A stretch of DNA of 38,940 nt, taken from positions 1 through 38,940 of the forward strand of contig CAOKHI010000015.1 in the NCBI GenBank assembly GCA_948468275.1, in the 5' to 3' direction. Both the position numbers and the translations under genes were made by a program. This document shows positions 8,245 to 17,597 of this stretch, in pieces. How positions within the stretch are numbered: position 1 is the stretch's first letter; every line of letters starts with the position of its first letter. The notes below the pieces were generated by a model. That model was not told where the DNA came from, searched no databases, and worked only from the letters and a program-made list of their open reading frames with translations. The DNA comes from an uncultured Clostridium sp. Its GTDB lineage: Bacteria; Bacillota; Clostridia; TANB77; CAG-508.

Positions 8245-8934
8245 ATGAACATTTTAGTATTAGATGATGAAAAAGAAATTGCAGATTTAGTTGAATTATA
8301 TTTAAAAAATGAAAATTATAATATATACAAATTTTACGACTCAAAAAGTGCAATAGAATTTATAAATACAAATACACAAACAGTACATTTGGCAATTTTA
8401 GATATAATGCTAGGAGAAATAAGTGGTTTTGAAGTTTGTAAAGAAATTAGACAAAAAAACCTAAACTTTCCAATAATAATGTTAACAGCAAAAATAGAAG
8501 ATAAAGATAAAATAACAGGCCTAACAATAGGAGCAGATGATTATATTACAAAACCATTTAATCCATTAGAATTAGTAGCAAGAGTTAAATCAGCATTACG
8601 AAGATATACAAAATATAATGAAAAAGAAATAAGTGAAAATATAGATATAAATGGATTAGAAATAAACAAATCAACACATGAATGCTTATTATATGGAGAA
8701 AAAATAGAACTAACACCACTTGAATTTGATATATTACTATATCTTGCAAAAAACATAGGAAATGTAGTAAGTTCAGAAGAACTATTTGAAAAAGTATGGA
8801 AAGAAAAATATTTAGATAGCAATAATACAGTAATGGTGCATATAAGAAGAATAAGAGAAAAATTAAAAGAAAATACCAAAAATCCTAAATTTATAAAAAC
8901 AGTATGGGGAGTTGGATATAAAATTGAGAAATGA
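8245..8934 (+). CDS. OmpR-family response regulator (VanR-like)
   Basis: 229 aa. The receiver has D7/D8, phosphoacceptor D53 (LAILDIMLGE) and the Lys of DDYITKPFNP. The C-terminal winged helix ends VHIRRIREKLKE...TVWGVGYKIEK. The partner kinase has a VanS-type H-box, so the pair belongs to the VanRS-like group, but no van resistance genes are present. The targets could include the divergent peptidase or the downstream papain-like gene. The start uses GAAAGGA with a 9-nt spacer. It overlaps the kinase gene by about 11 bp. Confidence 0.92.
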   Translation: MNILVLDDEKEIADLVELYLKNENYNIYKFYDSKSAIEFINTNTQTVHLAILDIMLGEISGFEVCKEIRQKNLNFPIIMLTAKIEDKDKITGLTIGADDYITKPFNPLELVARVKSALRRYTKYNEKEISENIDINGLEINKSTHECLLYGEKIELTPLEFDILLYLAKNIGNVVSSEELFEKVWKEKYLDSNNTVMVHIRRIREKLKENTKNPKFIKTVWGVGYKIEK

Positions 8935-10015
8935 AGAGTTTATACAGTTAAAAAATAGTTTAGCAATAAAAGCAGTAATTAAAATAATACTATATAGTTT
9001 AGCAGCAATTTTACTAGTATCATTATTAATAGATGGAGTATTTAATGATGAATTAGCAAGAAAACTATCTGATATAAATAGACAAATATATTTAGTTTGC
9101 GTGCAAAACAAAATTATATTACTTGGAATAATTTATTTAATAATATTTGCAATTATATCATTTTATGTTATAAAAGAGGCAAATAATAATATGATAGAAA
9201 TAACATCAGCAATGGATCAAATATTAAAAGATCCTGAAAAACAAGTAGAAATTTCAAATGATTTAGTTATACTAGAAAATAGATTAAACAATATAAGAGT
9301 AGACTTAGTTACAAGCCAAAGCAAAGCAAGAGAAGCAATGCAAAAAAAGAATGACCTAATAATGTATATGGCACATGACTTAAAAACTCCACTAACATCT
9401 ATTATAGGATATTTAACACTAATTACAGATGAAAAGCAAATGCCAGAAGAACTAAAAGAAAAATACTTAAAAATAGTACTAAAAAAGTCATTAAGAGTAG
9501 AAGAACTAATAAATCAATTTTTTGATATAACAAGATACAACTTGCAAGACATGCCAATTATAAAACAAGATATAGACATTGCCATATTATTATCGCAACT
9601 AGTAGATGAATGTTATCCAATGCTACAAGAAAAATCCTTAATATGCAAACAAAATATACCAAGCAACATATATTTTAAAGGTGATGGAGATAAACTAGCA
9701 AGAGCATTTGCAAACTTATTAAAAAATGCAATAAGCTACAGTTATGAAAATACACAGATACTAATAGATCTACAAAGTTCAAAAGATAAAATACAAATTA
9801 CTTTCAAAAACAAAGGTGATAAAATACCAGAATACAAATTAGAAAAAATATTTGAAAAATTCTACAGAATAGATGAAGCAAGAACAACAAGCACAGGAGG
9901 AGCAGGATTAGGACTAGCAATAACAAAACAAATAATAGAGTTACACGGAGGAATAATTTACGCAAAAAATAATAATGAATTTATCGAGTTTTGTATAGAA
10001 TTTTATAAACAATAG
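8924..10015 (+). CDS. Sensor histidine kinase (VanS-like)
   Basis: About 363 aa if it begins at TTG 8924, inside the regulator's last codons; a TTG at 8912 is also possible. There is no ATG at the junction, so the start is uncertain. Helices at about 16-38 and 63-83 leave a short extracellular loop of about 24 residues. The H-box MAHDLKTPLTSIIGYL holds His151 and resembles VanS. The ATPase domain follows with LLKNAISYS, FEKFYRIDEAR and GGAGLGLAITKQ. It phosphorylates the adjacent regulator. The small loop suggests sensing within or at the membrane, as in cell-envelope stress kinases; this is inference. Confidence 0.9.
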   Translation: MRNEEFIQLKNSLAIKAVIKIILYSLAAILLVSLLIDGVFNDELARKLSDINRQIYLVCVQNKIILLGIIYLIIFAIISFYVIKEANNNMIEITSAMDQILKDPEKQVEISNDLVILENRLNNIRVDLVTSQSKAREAMQKKNDLIMYMAHDLKTPLTSIIGYLTLITDEKQMPEELKEKYLKIVLKKSLRVEELINQFFDITRYNLQDMPIIKQDIDIAILLSQLVDECYPMLQEKSLICKQNIPSNIYFKGDGDKLARAFANLLKNAISYSYENTQILIDLQSSKDKIQITFKNKGDKIPEYKLEKIFEKFYRIDEARTTSTGGAGLGLAITKQIIELHGGIIYAKNNNEFIEFCIEFYKQ

Positions 10016-10025
10016 GGGAGAGAAA

Positions 10026-10544
10026 ATGAAAAAAATATATATTTTACTAATGCATACAAATACTATACCTTCTAAAATAATAAAAGCAGCAACAAAATAT
10101 AGATATACCCATGTAGGTATCTCTTTAGAAAAAGAATGCAATACAATATATAGTTTTGGAAGAAGAAAGTTTAATTCTATACTAAATGCAGGATTTTCCA
10201 TAGAATTAAGGAATGGAGAATTTTTCAAAAAGTTCAAAAATACAAGATGTAAAATATATGAAGTAGAAATTACAGAAGAACAATACAAAAAAGTCCAAAA
10301 AACTATAGAACAGATGGCACAAAATATGGACAAATACAAGTATGATTACATAGGAATAGTACCAAGATTTTTAGGAATACCATTAATATTTAAAAACAGA
10401 TATGTATGTAGTTATTTTGTTGCATATGTCCTAGAAAAAGCAAAAATTCACAAATTTAATAAAAAGCCATATTTCATAAAACCAAAAGACTTTGAAAATA
10501 TAGAAGGATTTAAAAAAATATATGAAGGAAAATATTCACAATAG
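10026..10544 (+). CDS. Permuted papain-like (NlpC/P60 superfamily, YiiX-type) protein
   Basis: 172 aa, no signal peptide. A conserved His29 in YRYTHVGISLE comes first and a Cys128 in RYVCSYFVAYVLE comes second. That order is inverted compared with papain, the signature of circularly permuted papain-like amidases and hydrolases. The middle is basic. The gene starts 10 nt after the VanS-like kinase behind GGGGAGAG, so it is probably the third gene of that operon. Substrate unknown; lipid or peptide amide bonds are known substrates in the fold. Confidence 0.75.
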   Translation: MKKIYILLMHTNTIPSKIIKAATKYRYTHVGISLEKECNTIYSFGRRKFNSILNAGFSIELRNGEFFKKFKNTRCKIYEVEITEEQYKKVQKTIEQMAQNMDKYKYDYIGIVPRFLGIPLIFKNRYVCSYFVAYVLEKAKIHKFNKKPYFIKPKDFENIEGFKKIYEGKYSQ

Positions 10545-10638
10545 TATAGAATTTTAGCCGTTGTTTAGATAGCATAGATTACTACTACATTTGTATAACA
10601 ATCTCTTTGAACATTTTTATATAAAAACTAAAATAAGA

Positions 10639-10667
10639 AACCTTACAAAATTGTAAGGTTTTTGTAA
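10639..10667 (+). promoter_or_regulatory. BceR-type operator upstream of the ABC transporter
   Basis: TTACA (10643-10647), four bases, TGTAA (10652-10656) fits the TNACA-N4-TGTAA consensus of regulators controlling Bce-type transporters. A further TGTAA half-site at 10663-10667 is displaced by 11 bp, one helical turn. The same repeat (arms 10639-10648/10651-10660 followed by five T) could also act as a terminator for the preceding operon. A TATAAT -10 box follows at 10701-10706. Confidence 0.6.
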
Positions 10668-10700
10668 GGTTAATCTATGGCAGTTGCTTTAGAATTTAGC

Positions 10701-10706
10701 TATAAT
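10701..10706 (+). promoter_or_regulatory. -10 box of the ABC transporter operon
   Basis: TATAAT, 30 bp before the ATG. The -35 hexamer (TGGCAG at 10678-10683, N17) is poor, as expected of an activator-dependent promoter. Confidence 0.55.
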
Positions 10707-10735
10707 ATATACAGAGTTAGAAAGGAGTTTTTTAA

Positions 10736-11503
10736 ATGGAGAAAATTTTAGAGGTAAGGAACATAGAAAAATATTATGGCACAAAATCAAATTTAAGTAA
10801 AGCAATAGACAATATTAGTTTTACAGTAGATAAAGGAGAATTTGTAGGAATTATGGGGGCAAGTGGTTCAGGAAAAACAACACTTTTAAATACAATTTCT
10901 ACAATAGATAGAGTAACAGCTGGTCATATTATTATAAATGGTGAAGATATAACTAGACTAAGAGGAAATAAGTTAAATAAATTTAGAAGAGAAGAACTTG
11001 GATTTATTTTTCAAGATTTTAATCTTTTAGATACTCTAACTGCATATGAAAATATTGCAATAGCCCTAACAATTCAAAAGGTAAACCCAAATGAAATAGA
11101 AAAGAAGGTAAACGATATTGCTGAAAAATTAGGAATTAAAGAAATATTGAAAAAATATCCATATCAAGTATCTGGTGGACAAAAACAAAGAATAGCATCA
11201 GCAAGAGCAATTATTACAAATCCTAAACTAGTTCTTGCAGATGAACCAACAGGAGCATTAGATTCAAAATCAGCAAGACAATTACTAGAAAATTTTGAAT
11301 TTTTAAATAAACATATGAAAGCAACAATATTAATGGTTACACATGATGCTTTCACAGCTTCATATGCAAGTAGAATTTTATTTATAAAAGACGGAAAAAT
11401 ATTTAATGAATTAATAAAAGGAAATGACACAAGAAAACAATTCTTTGAAAAAATAATAGAGGTACAAACACTTCTTGGAGGTGATTTGAACGATGTTATT
11501 TAA
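10736..11503 (+). CDS. ABC transporter ATP-binding protein (BceA/MacB type)
   Basis: 255 aa. Walker A GASGSGKTT is at 41-49; the Q-loop (FIFQDFNLL), signature VSGGQKQR, Walker B VLADEPTG and H-loop TH(D) follow in order. It couples ATP hydrolysis to the FtsX-type permease encoded next, with an 11-bp overlap. Such pairs remove antimicrobial peptides such as bacitracin from their lipid targets. The operator upstream supports that class. The Walker A DNA here is an internal control: its GSGKTT coding string is the same as in ffh, without the extra C. Confidence 0.93.
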   Translation: MEKILEVRNIEKYYGTKSNLSKAIDNISFTVDKGEFVGIMGASGSGKTTLLNTISTIDRVTAGHIIINGEDITRLRGNKLNKFRREELGFIFQDFNLLDTLTAYENIAIALTIQKVNPNEIEKKVNDIAEKLGIKEILKKYPYQVSGGQKQRIASARAIITNPKLVLADEPTGALDSKSARQLLENFEFLNKHMKATILMVTHDAFTASYASRILFIKDGKIFNELIKGNDTRKQFFEKIIEVQTLLGGDLNDVI

Positions 11504-13559
11504 ATTATCATTACAAAATATGAAAAAAAGTATAAAAGATTATACAATATATTTTTTAACATTAATATTAGGTGTTGCAATATTTTATATGTTTAATTCT
11601 TTAGACAGTCAGCAAGCTATGATACAAGTATCAAGTTCACAAAGAGAAATAATAAAATTGATGATTTCACTTCTAGAATTTGTTTCTGTATTTGTTGCAA
11701 TTGTACTAGGACTATTAATTGTATATGCAAGCAATTTTTTAATTAATAGGAGAAAAAAAGAATTTGGTATATATATGACATTAGGAATGGGAAGAAAACA
11801 GATATCAAAAATTATTTTAGTAGAAACAATCTTAGTAGGTATTATTTCACTTGGAGTTGGCATTATAATTGGGGTATTTGCATCACAATTTATGTCTGTA
11901 TTAGTTGCTAAAATGTTTGAGGCAGATATGAGTAAATTTGAATTTATTTTTTCAAAAAGTGCATGTATAAAAACGTGTATTTACTTTGCTATAATGTATA
12001 TTGCAGTAATGTTTTTTAATACAATTACAATTTCAAGATATAAATTAATAAACTTATTAAGTGCAACAAAGAAAAATGAAAAAGTAAAAATTAAAAATCC
12101 ATATTTATGCATACTAGTTTTTATAATAGGAGTAACTATATTATCATATGCATATTGGAAAGTAACAAAAGGAATAAATACTTTAAGTACAGCAGACAAA
12201 TTATTAGAACCAATACTAATGGGTGTAATAAGTACTATACTAATATTTTGGTCTTTATCAGGTTTTATATTACAATTAATACAAAGTATGAAAAAGATAT
12301 ATTATAAAGATACAAATATGTTTATATTAAGGCAATTAAACAATAAAATAAACACAATGGTAATGAGCATGAGTGTTATTTGTTTAATGTTATTTATGAC
12401 AATTTCTATACTTTCATCTTCTCTTGCATTAAGAAATACGATGCAAAGGGAGCTAGTAGAGATGACACCAGTAGATATAAATTTAACAATGCAAGAAGAA
12501 AATATAAAATATAATAGGGAGTTAATATCAACAAAAGAGCAAAAAGAAGCTTCAAGAATAACAATTATAGAAGCACTTAAAAATAATGGGTTTGATATGA
12601 ATTTGTTAAAAGATGTAGTAGAAGTACCAATTTATACAACAAGTGATTTGACACTTGAAAAGTTTTTAGAAAATAAAATAGACAGTATAAAAGAAAGATA
12701 TACAATGCTCACTTATAATACATTAGAAAAAATAATAAAAATATCAGATTACAATAAAATTGCAAAATTATACAAAATAGAACAATATGATCTAAAAGAT
12801 GATGAATATATATTAGTTTGCAATTTTGATAAAATAGAACAATTAAGAAATGAAGTATTAAGTGAAAGCGAAAACAAATTAAAAATAGCAGGAAAAGAAT
12901 ATAAATCCAAATACAATGAATGTAAAAATGGATTTATAGAAATGTCCACAAGTCATACAAATACAGGAATTATATTAGTTCCAGATAATTGTCCTTTAGA
13001 AAATGAACAAAAATTGTTAGTAGCAAATTATAATGCAAAAACAGATGAAGAAAAAGAGAAAATAGAAGCACTATTTTCAAGTAAAGATTCAGGTTTTATA
13101 CAAAATTTAGCAAATAATGGATTACAAATAGATGGTATGAGCAAAATAGCATTAATAGAATCAAGTTTAGGAATAGCAACAATTGTAACATTTATAGCTA
13201 TTTATTTAGGTATAATATTCTTAATAGCGAGTGTAGCAATTTTAGCACTAAAACAATTAACAGAAAGTTCAGACAACAAACAAAGATATACAATACTTAG
13301 AAAAATTGGATGTGATGAAAAAATGATAAACAAAGCATTATTCAGACAAATAGGAATATTTTTTGGATTACCATTAATACTTGCAATAATACATTCTATA
13401 TTTGGAATACAATTTGCAGTAGAGTTAATGTCAGGACTTGCAAGTAGTAAAGATTTATTACCATCAGCCATAGTAACAGTGATAATAATAGGTGTAATAT
13501 ATGGTGCATATTTTATAGCAACATATTGTGGAAGTAAAAATATTATAAAAGAAGATTAA
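11493..13559 (+). CDS. ABC transporter permease (BceB-type, FtsX domains)
   Basis: 688 aa. The first helix follows LQNMKKSIKDYTIYFLTL. A cluster of helices lies in the first third with the FtsX motif RRKKEFGIYMTLGM. A large extracellular domain spans about residues 310-560, typical of BceB sensors and transporters. A C-terminal FtsX block carries QRYTILRKIGCDEKMI and three helices. It acts with the ATPase just upstream, probably in resistance to cell-wall-active peptides. The ribosome site GGAGGTG lies inside the end of the ATPase gene. No cognate Bce kinase with the usual H-box is adjacent. Confidence 0.92.
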   Translation: MLFKLSLQNMKKSIKDYTIYFLTLILGVAIFYMFNSLDSQQAMIQVSSSQREIIKLMISLLEFVSVFVAIVLGLLIVYASNFLINRRKKEFGIYMTLGMGRKQISKIILVETILVGIISLGVGIIIGVFASQFMSVLVAKMFEADMSKFEFIFSKSACIKTCIYFAIMYIAVMFFNTITISRYKLINLLSATKKNEKVKIKNPYLCILVFIIGVTILSYAYWKVTKGINTLSTADKLLEPILMGVISTILIFWSLSGFILQLIQSMKKIYYKDTNMFILRQLNNKINTMVMSMSVICLMLFMTISILSSSLALRNTMQRELVEMTPVDINLTMQEENIKYNRELISTKEQKEASRITIIEALKNNGFDMNLLKDVVEVPIYTTSDLTLEKFLENKIDSIKERYTMLTYNTLEKIIKISDYNKIAKLYKIEQYDLKDDEYILVCNFDKIEQLRNEVLSESENKLKIAGKEYKSKYNECKNGFIEMSTSHTNTGIILVPDNCPLENEQKLLVANYNAKTDEEKEKIEALFSSKDSGFIQNLANNGLQIDGMSKIALIESSLGIATIVTFIAIYLGIIFLIASVAILALKQLTESSDNKQRYTILRKIGCDEKMINKALFRQIGIFFGLPLILAIIHSIFGIQFAVELMSGLASSKDLLPSAIVTVIIIGVIYGAYFIATYCGSKNIIKED

Positions 13560-13560
13560 A

Positions 13561-13593
13561 AATAAAAGGGATTACATTATAATATGTAATCCC
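13561..13593 (-). terminator. Intrinsic terminator of the degraded ATPase gene
   Basis: A 10-bp stem (13568-13577 with 13584-13593) around TATAAT; on the minus strand it is followed by TTTTATTTTTA. On the plus strand the T-run is missing, though the hairpin also follows the permease stop closely. Confidence 0.6.
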
Positions 13594-13644
13594 TAATAAC
13601 AAGTTATTATTTTAAAAATATAGACATATACAAAGGATAATTTC

Positions 13645-14373
13645 TTACTTATTAAATACATCAGCTATTATATTTTCATATATAGCACCTTTATATATAC
13701 CAAGATTTCCACTTATAATATCTTTTTGAGTACCTTCTTCAAGCATAGATACAAGCAAACCAGTATCATTCATATATATTTTAAATTGATTATTAATACT
13801 ATTTCCCTCTAAAGGAAAATCTAAATTCCTTAAATTATAACAATAATTTATTATTCTAGCATCATGAAGCCACATTAAACTTCCTGCAAACTTTCTAGAA
13901 GAACCATTTTCAGTTACTAAGCTATATTGAAATTTTTTGTAATCTTTAGCAAGTTGTTTAGGTATAGATAAAAAGCATTCTCTAGCTTTTGCTTTTTCAG
14001 AAGAAAGGGCATATTTAGCAATAAAATCAAAACGTTTATCTATTGAAAGAAACTTTAAAGCAGTTCTAGCACGAGGACAGTTTTGGATTTCATCTAAAAA
14101 AATTATTGTTTCATTTGGTACTAAATTAACATTTGGAATATTTAATGTAATTTGTTTTATAATTGTTTCAGGATCTAAATCTCCATTGAATATATCTTTA
14201 TATGAAGGCATTTCATCAAAATTCATATAGATATAATTTGTATAATTATTTCTTGCAAATTTATCTATAATATATGTTTTTCCTACTTGCCTTGCACCCT
14301 TTACAACTAAACACATCTTATCTTTTTTGTTTTTCCATTTAAGTAATTCAGTTTCAATTTTTCTTTTTAACAT
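13645..14373 (-). pseudogene. AAA_14/DUF4143 ATPase with internal deletion and short C-terminus
   Basis: 242 aa from ATG 14373 (AGGTGAT site); family members are usually over 400 aa. The N-terminus has a good Walker A (GARQVGKT) and Walker B (IIFLDEIQNC). After SIDKRFDFIA the sequence jumps to KYALSSEKAKA. That removes the usual segment of about 100 residues containing the sensor region and the middle helices. The DUF4143 part resumes in frame but ends at ENIIADVFNK, before the family's usual C-terminal nuclease-like half. There is no frameshift and no CGG. I judge it a decayed copy, though a small functional derivative cannot be excluded. Confidence 0.7.
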
Positions 14374-14534
14374 ATTAATCACCTACAAATATATTAGAAT
14401 AAAAAAAGAAATGTACAATACATTATGCAAGTTTTTACGGCGAATGTTATTAATATTAGTAAAAAGCATACTTGAAAAAAATTATTTTTTATTATAGAAT
14501 AAAAACAATTAAAAAGTAGAGGGAATAGAAAATT

Positions 14535-15398
14535 ATGAAAATAGCAAATAATTGGAAAGATTATGAAATATTAGATATGGCAAATGGAGAAAAATTAGAA
14601 AAATGGAAAGATATTATTTTAATAAGGCCAGATCCACAAATAATATGGCCTAATAAGACTTATCCACAAATATGGAAAAATGCAAATGCCACATATAATA
14701 GGAGTAAAACAGGAGGAGGAAGCTGGGAATATAAAAAAGAAGTACCTAAAAATTGGCAAATAAAATATAAGGACCTAACATTTAACATAAAACCTATGGG
14801 ATTTAAACATACAGGTTTATTTCCAGAACAAGCAGTTAATTGGGATTGGATGATAGATAAAATACAAAAAGAAAAAAGAGAAATTAAAGTATTAAATTTA
14901 TTTGCATATACAGGAGGAGCGACAGTAGCATGTGCATATGCAGGTGCTAGTGTTTGTCATGTAGATAGTTCAAAAGGAATGGTAACATGGGCAAAAGAAA
15001 ATATAATATCATCTGGTTTAGAAAAAAGACCAGTAAGATATATAATAGATGATGTAGTAAAATTTGTAAATAGGGAAATAAGAAGAGCAAATAAATATGA
15101 TGCAATAATAATGGATCCACCATCATATGGAAGAGGAGCTAATAAAGAAGTATGGAAATTTGAAGAAAACATATCAGATTTAGTAAGTCTATGCACAAAA
15201 GTATTATCAGAAAAACCATTATTCTTCTTAATAAACTCGTATACAACTGGAATATCATCAAAAGTATTAGAAAATATACTAAAATTAAACATAAACGCAA
15301 AATACAAAGGAAAATATGAATCAGGTGAAATAGGATTGCCAATGTCTAATTCAGAACTTATATTGCCATGTGGAATATATGCAAGATGGGAGGCATAA
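14535..15398 (+). CDS. Class I SAM-dependent methyltransferase (RlmK/RlmI-like)
   Basis: 287 aa. The SAM-binding motif I is LNLFAYTGGATVACA, followed by VDSSKGMVTWAKEN (motif II). The catalytic DPPSYGRG motif is as in the COG1092 23S rRNA methyltransferases. The N-terminal PUA domain of RlmI is not obvious; instead a short domain with WPNKTYPQIW precedes the fold. The likely substrate is rRNA, but the position methylated cannot be read. The pseudouridine synthase gene starts one base after this gene's stop, so two RNA-modifying enzymes share an operon. Confidence 0.85.
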   Translation: MKIANNWKDYEILDMANGEKLEKWKDIILIRPDPQIIWPNKTYPQIWKNANATYNRSKTGGGSWEYKKEVPKNWQIKYKDLTFNIKPMGFKHTGLFPEQAVNWDWMIDKIQKEKREIKVLNLFAYTGGATVACAYAGASVCHVDSSKGMVTWAKENIISSGLEKRPVRYIIDDVVKFVNREIRRANKYDAIIMDPPSYGRGANKEVWKFEENISDLVSLCTKVLSEKPLFFLINSYTTGISSKVLENILKLNINAKYKGKYESGEIGLPMSNSELILPCGIYARWEA

Positions 15399-15399
15399 A

Positions 15400-16089
15400 A
15401 TGCAAGATTTAAAAATTATATATGAAGATAACCACATAATAGTAGTAGAAAAAATACCAAACATACCATCACAAGCCGATAAAACAAACGACATTGATAT
15501 GCTAACAATTATAAAAGAATATATAAAAGAAAAATATAATAAACCTGGAAATGTATATTTAGGGCTAATACACAGACTAGATAGGCCAGTAGGTGGAGTT
15601 ATGGTATTTGCCAAAACATCCAAATCAGCAGCAAGACTTAGTGAACAAGTACGAAACAAAACATTCAAAAAAACATATTTAACAGTAGTAAATGGGGAAT
15701 TGAAAGAGCCAAAAGGAATATTTGAAGATTATCTATTAAAAAACGAAAGAAATAATATAAGTAAAGTAGTACAAGAAGGAACAAAAAACGCAAAATATGC
15801 AAAATTAGATTATGAAGTAATAAAATATAATAGCCAAATCAATTTATCAGTATTAAAAATAAATTTACATACAGGAAGACATCATCAAATAAGAGTACAA
15901 CTATCTAGTAGAAACCACAGTATATATGCAGACCACAAATATGGAACAAGGGGAAGAGGAAAACAAATTGCACTATGGGCATACAGTTTGCAAATAATAC
16001 ATCCAATAACAAAACAAGAACTTATATTTTATAGTATACCAGAAAAAATAGGAACGTGGAAAATATTAGAAGGAGAAGAAATAAAGTAG
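15400..16089 (+). CDS. RluA-family RNA pseudouridine synthase
   Basis: 229 aa from ATG 15400, placed by the GGGAGG site inside the end of the methyltransferase gene; an upstream in-frame ATG would overlap that gene heavily. The catalytic motif GLIHRLDRPVGG holds nucleophile Asp61. KTYLTVVNG and the C-terminal TGRHHQIRVQLS are RluA-type. No S4 domain is present, so it is one of the short RluA paralogues acting on rRNA or tRNA uridines. Confidence 0.92.
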   Translation: MQDLKIIYEDNHIIVVEKIPNIPSQADKTNDIDMLTIIKEYIKEKYNKPGNVYLGLIHRLDRPVGGVMVFAKTSKSAARLSEQVRNKTFKKTYLTVVNGELKEPKGIFEDYLLKNERNNISKVVQEGTKNAKYAKLDYEVIKYNSQINLSVLKINLHTGRHHQIRVQLSSRNHSIYADHKYGTRGRGKQIALWAYSLQIIHPITKQELIFYSIPEKIGTWKILEGEEIK

Positions 16090-16094
16090 AATAA

Positions 16095-16123
16095 AAAACA
16101 TGTATGAATTCAATACATGTTTT
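16095..16123. terminator. Bidirectional terminator between convergent genes
   Basis: An 11-bp stem (16095-16105 with 16113-16123) around a 7-nt loop, with A-runs on one side and T-runs on the other. It can serve the pseudouridine synthase gene (+) and the FGE-like gene (-). Confidence 0.7.
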
Positions 16124-16133
16124 GTTCTTATAT

Positions 16134-17597
16134 CTATTTTATATAAAGCATAGTACGAAATCCGCGATCAGTGTGAGTACCGCTTACACAGGCTGCTCCA
16201 CGATAACATGCAGGAGTAACAGAATTTGCATATGCATAACTACCGCCACGAACAGTATAAGTAGATAAAGTTGAATTATTGTAGGTAATACCTTTATAAA
16301 AAGCAGATTCAATTGTCCATTCAGCTAAATTTCCTGCTATATCATATAAATTTTTTTGTTGTACCTGTTGTGTTGAACCAGTAGTTAATAATACACGAGA
16401 ATTATTAGAAGTAGCGGTTAATTCTGATGTACTTTTAAATCCATCTGTTTTACCATCTATAGCTACATTTGTATAATAACCTCTAAGTCCTGTTAATGAT
16501 ATATTCAAAAAATTTCCCCAAGATGATGTTAGTACATCTATATTACTATCTTGCATAAATTTCATCATTACATCCCAACCGAGTTCCTGTTACTAATCCA
16601 CTATCAACAAAATTATGATTTTCATACATTCTTCTTGTCATTTCTAAAGCAGTTTCATAATCAGCATGATAATAAGGAATACTATTTGCTTTTTCTACAA
16701 TATTTCCAGTTGCATTATTATTTCCATTTATTATTAATGTTCCAGTTCGTCTAGCTGTAAAACTGTAATTTTGAGATCCCCAATTATTTAAACCTGCTGA
16801 TACTGTAACTTGCTCGAATAAAGAAGCATTATTATTAAAAGTCACACTATTATCAAATGTAGCAGTTTCCTCATTATATGTTGATACACTAGCCTCATAT
16901 CTTCCAATATAAAATCCACCATATTTTTCTACTTGTGAATATTCTGCAGAATTTGTTTGCGTATCCCATTCAGATTGATCTTTTCCGCCAATCTATTTTT
17001 TTATAGTCTTCAATTTTACATGGTATCCATACAAATTGATTTCCTTTTAATTTCACAGCATAATCATGACTAGTTTTATCTATAGAACTAGACTCATATT
17101 TATCAGCTTCGTTATCAGATATAACTACACCATCTTTTATTTTTCCTCCAACATAGTAAAAGCCGATAGGAACAGGAACAGTTTCACCATCACCAGTTGC
17201 AACAGCATAAACAGAAGAAACTTTTTTAGAAGAAATAATTTCCTTTCCATCATCAGTAGATACATATATTGGAGTTGTAGTAGTCCATTCATTAGGAGAT
17301 TTAACAATAGTTCCAGCAGCTGTTTCAGGAGTATTATCTTGTAAAAGTTTTTCATCAAGTGTATTATACAATTTTTCTAATTCTTCTTGCTCAATGTTTT
17401 GTTCACTTAAATATTTATTGCTAGCTTGCCCGTGCTTTATCAATTAAATCACCATTAAAAACAAAATTAATTACAACTCCAGCTAATATAAGTAATAAAA
17501 TAATAGTAATAACTAAAGCAATTAATGTAATAGCAACATTATTTTTTAAATTTAATTTCATATAATTAGTATTATTTGAGTGTATTTGTTTGTTCAT
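16134..17597 (-). CDS. Prepilin-like N-terminus fused to a FGE-sulfatase (SUMF1-type) domain, with three in-frame CGG +1 shifts
   Basis: From ATG 17597 (AAAGGAG site) the protein begins with a type IV pilin-like helix (about 21-45, VAITLIALVITIILLLILAG). It is followed by the usual LIDKA turn. CGG at 17432-17430, 16987-16985 and 16581-16579 each break the frame. Skipping the C each time restores one frame of 486 aa. The four pieces join as DKA-G-QASNKY, KIDW-G-KDQSEWD and VTGT-G-WDVMMKF. The C-terminal domain has GGFYIGRYEAS, NLAEWT, RGGSYAYAN and DRGFRTML, typical of formylglycine-generating-enzyme-like proteins. It is probably surface-exposed; substrate unknown. Each segment is fully open and conserved-looking, so three independent inactivating mutations are unlikely. 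Confidence 0.85.

Noticed and set aside
10639..10663. Only a terminator for the VanRS-like operon
   Set aside because: The repeat fits the Bce operator consensus and has a third half-site in phase, so operator is preferred; dual use stays possible.
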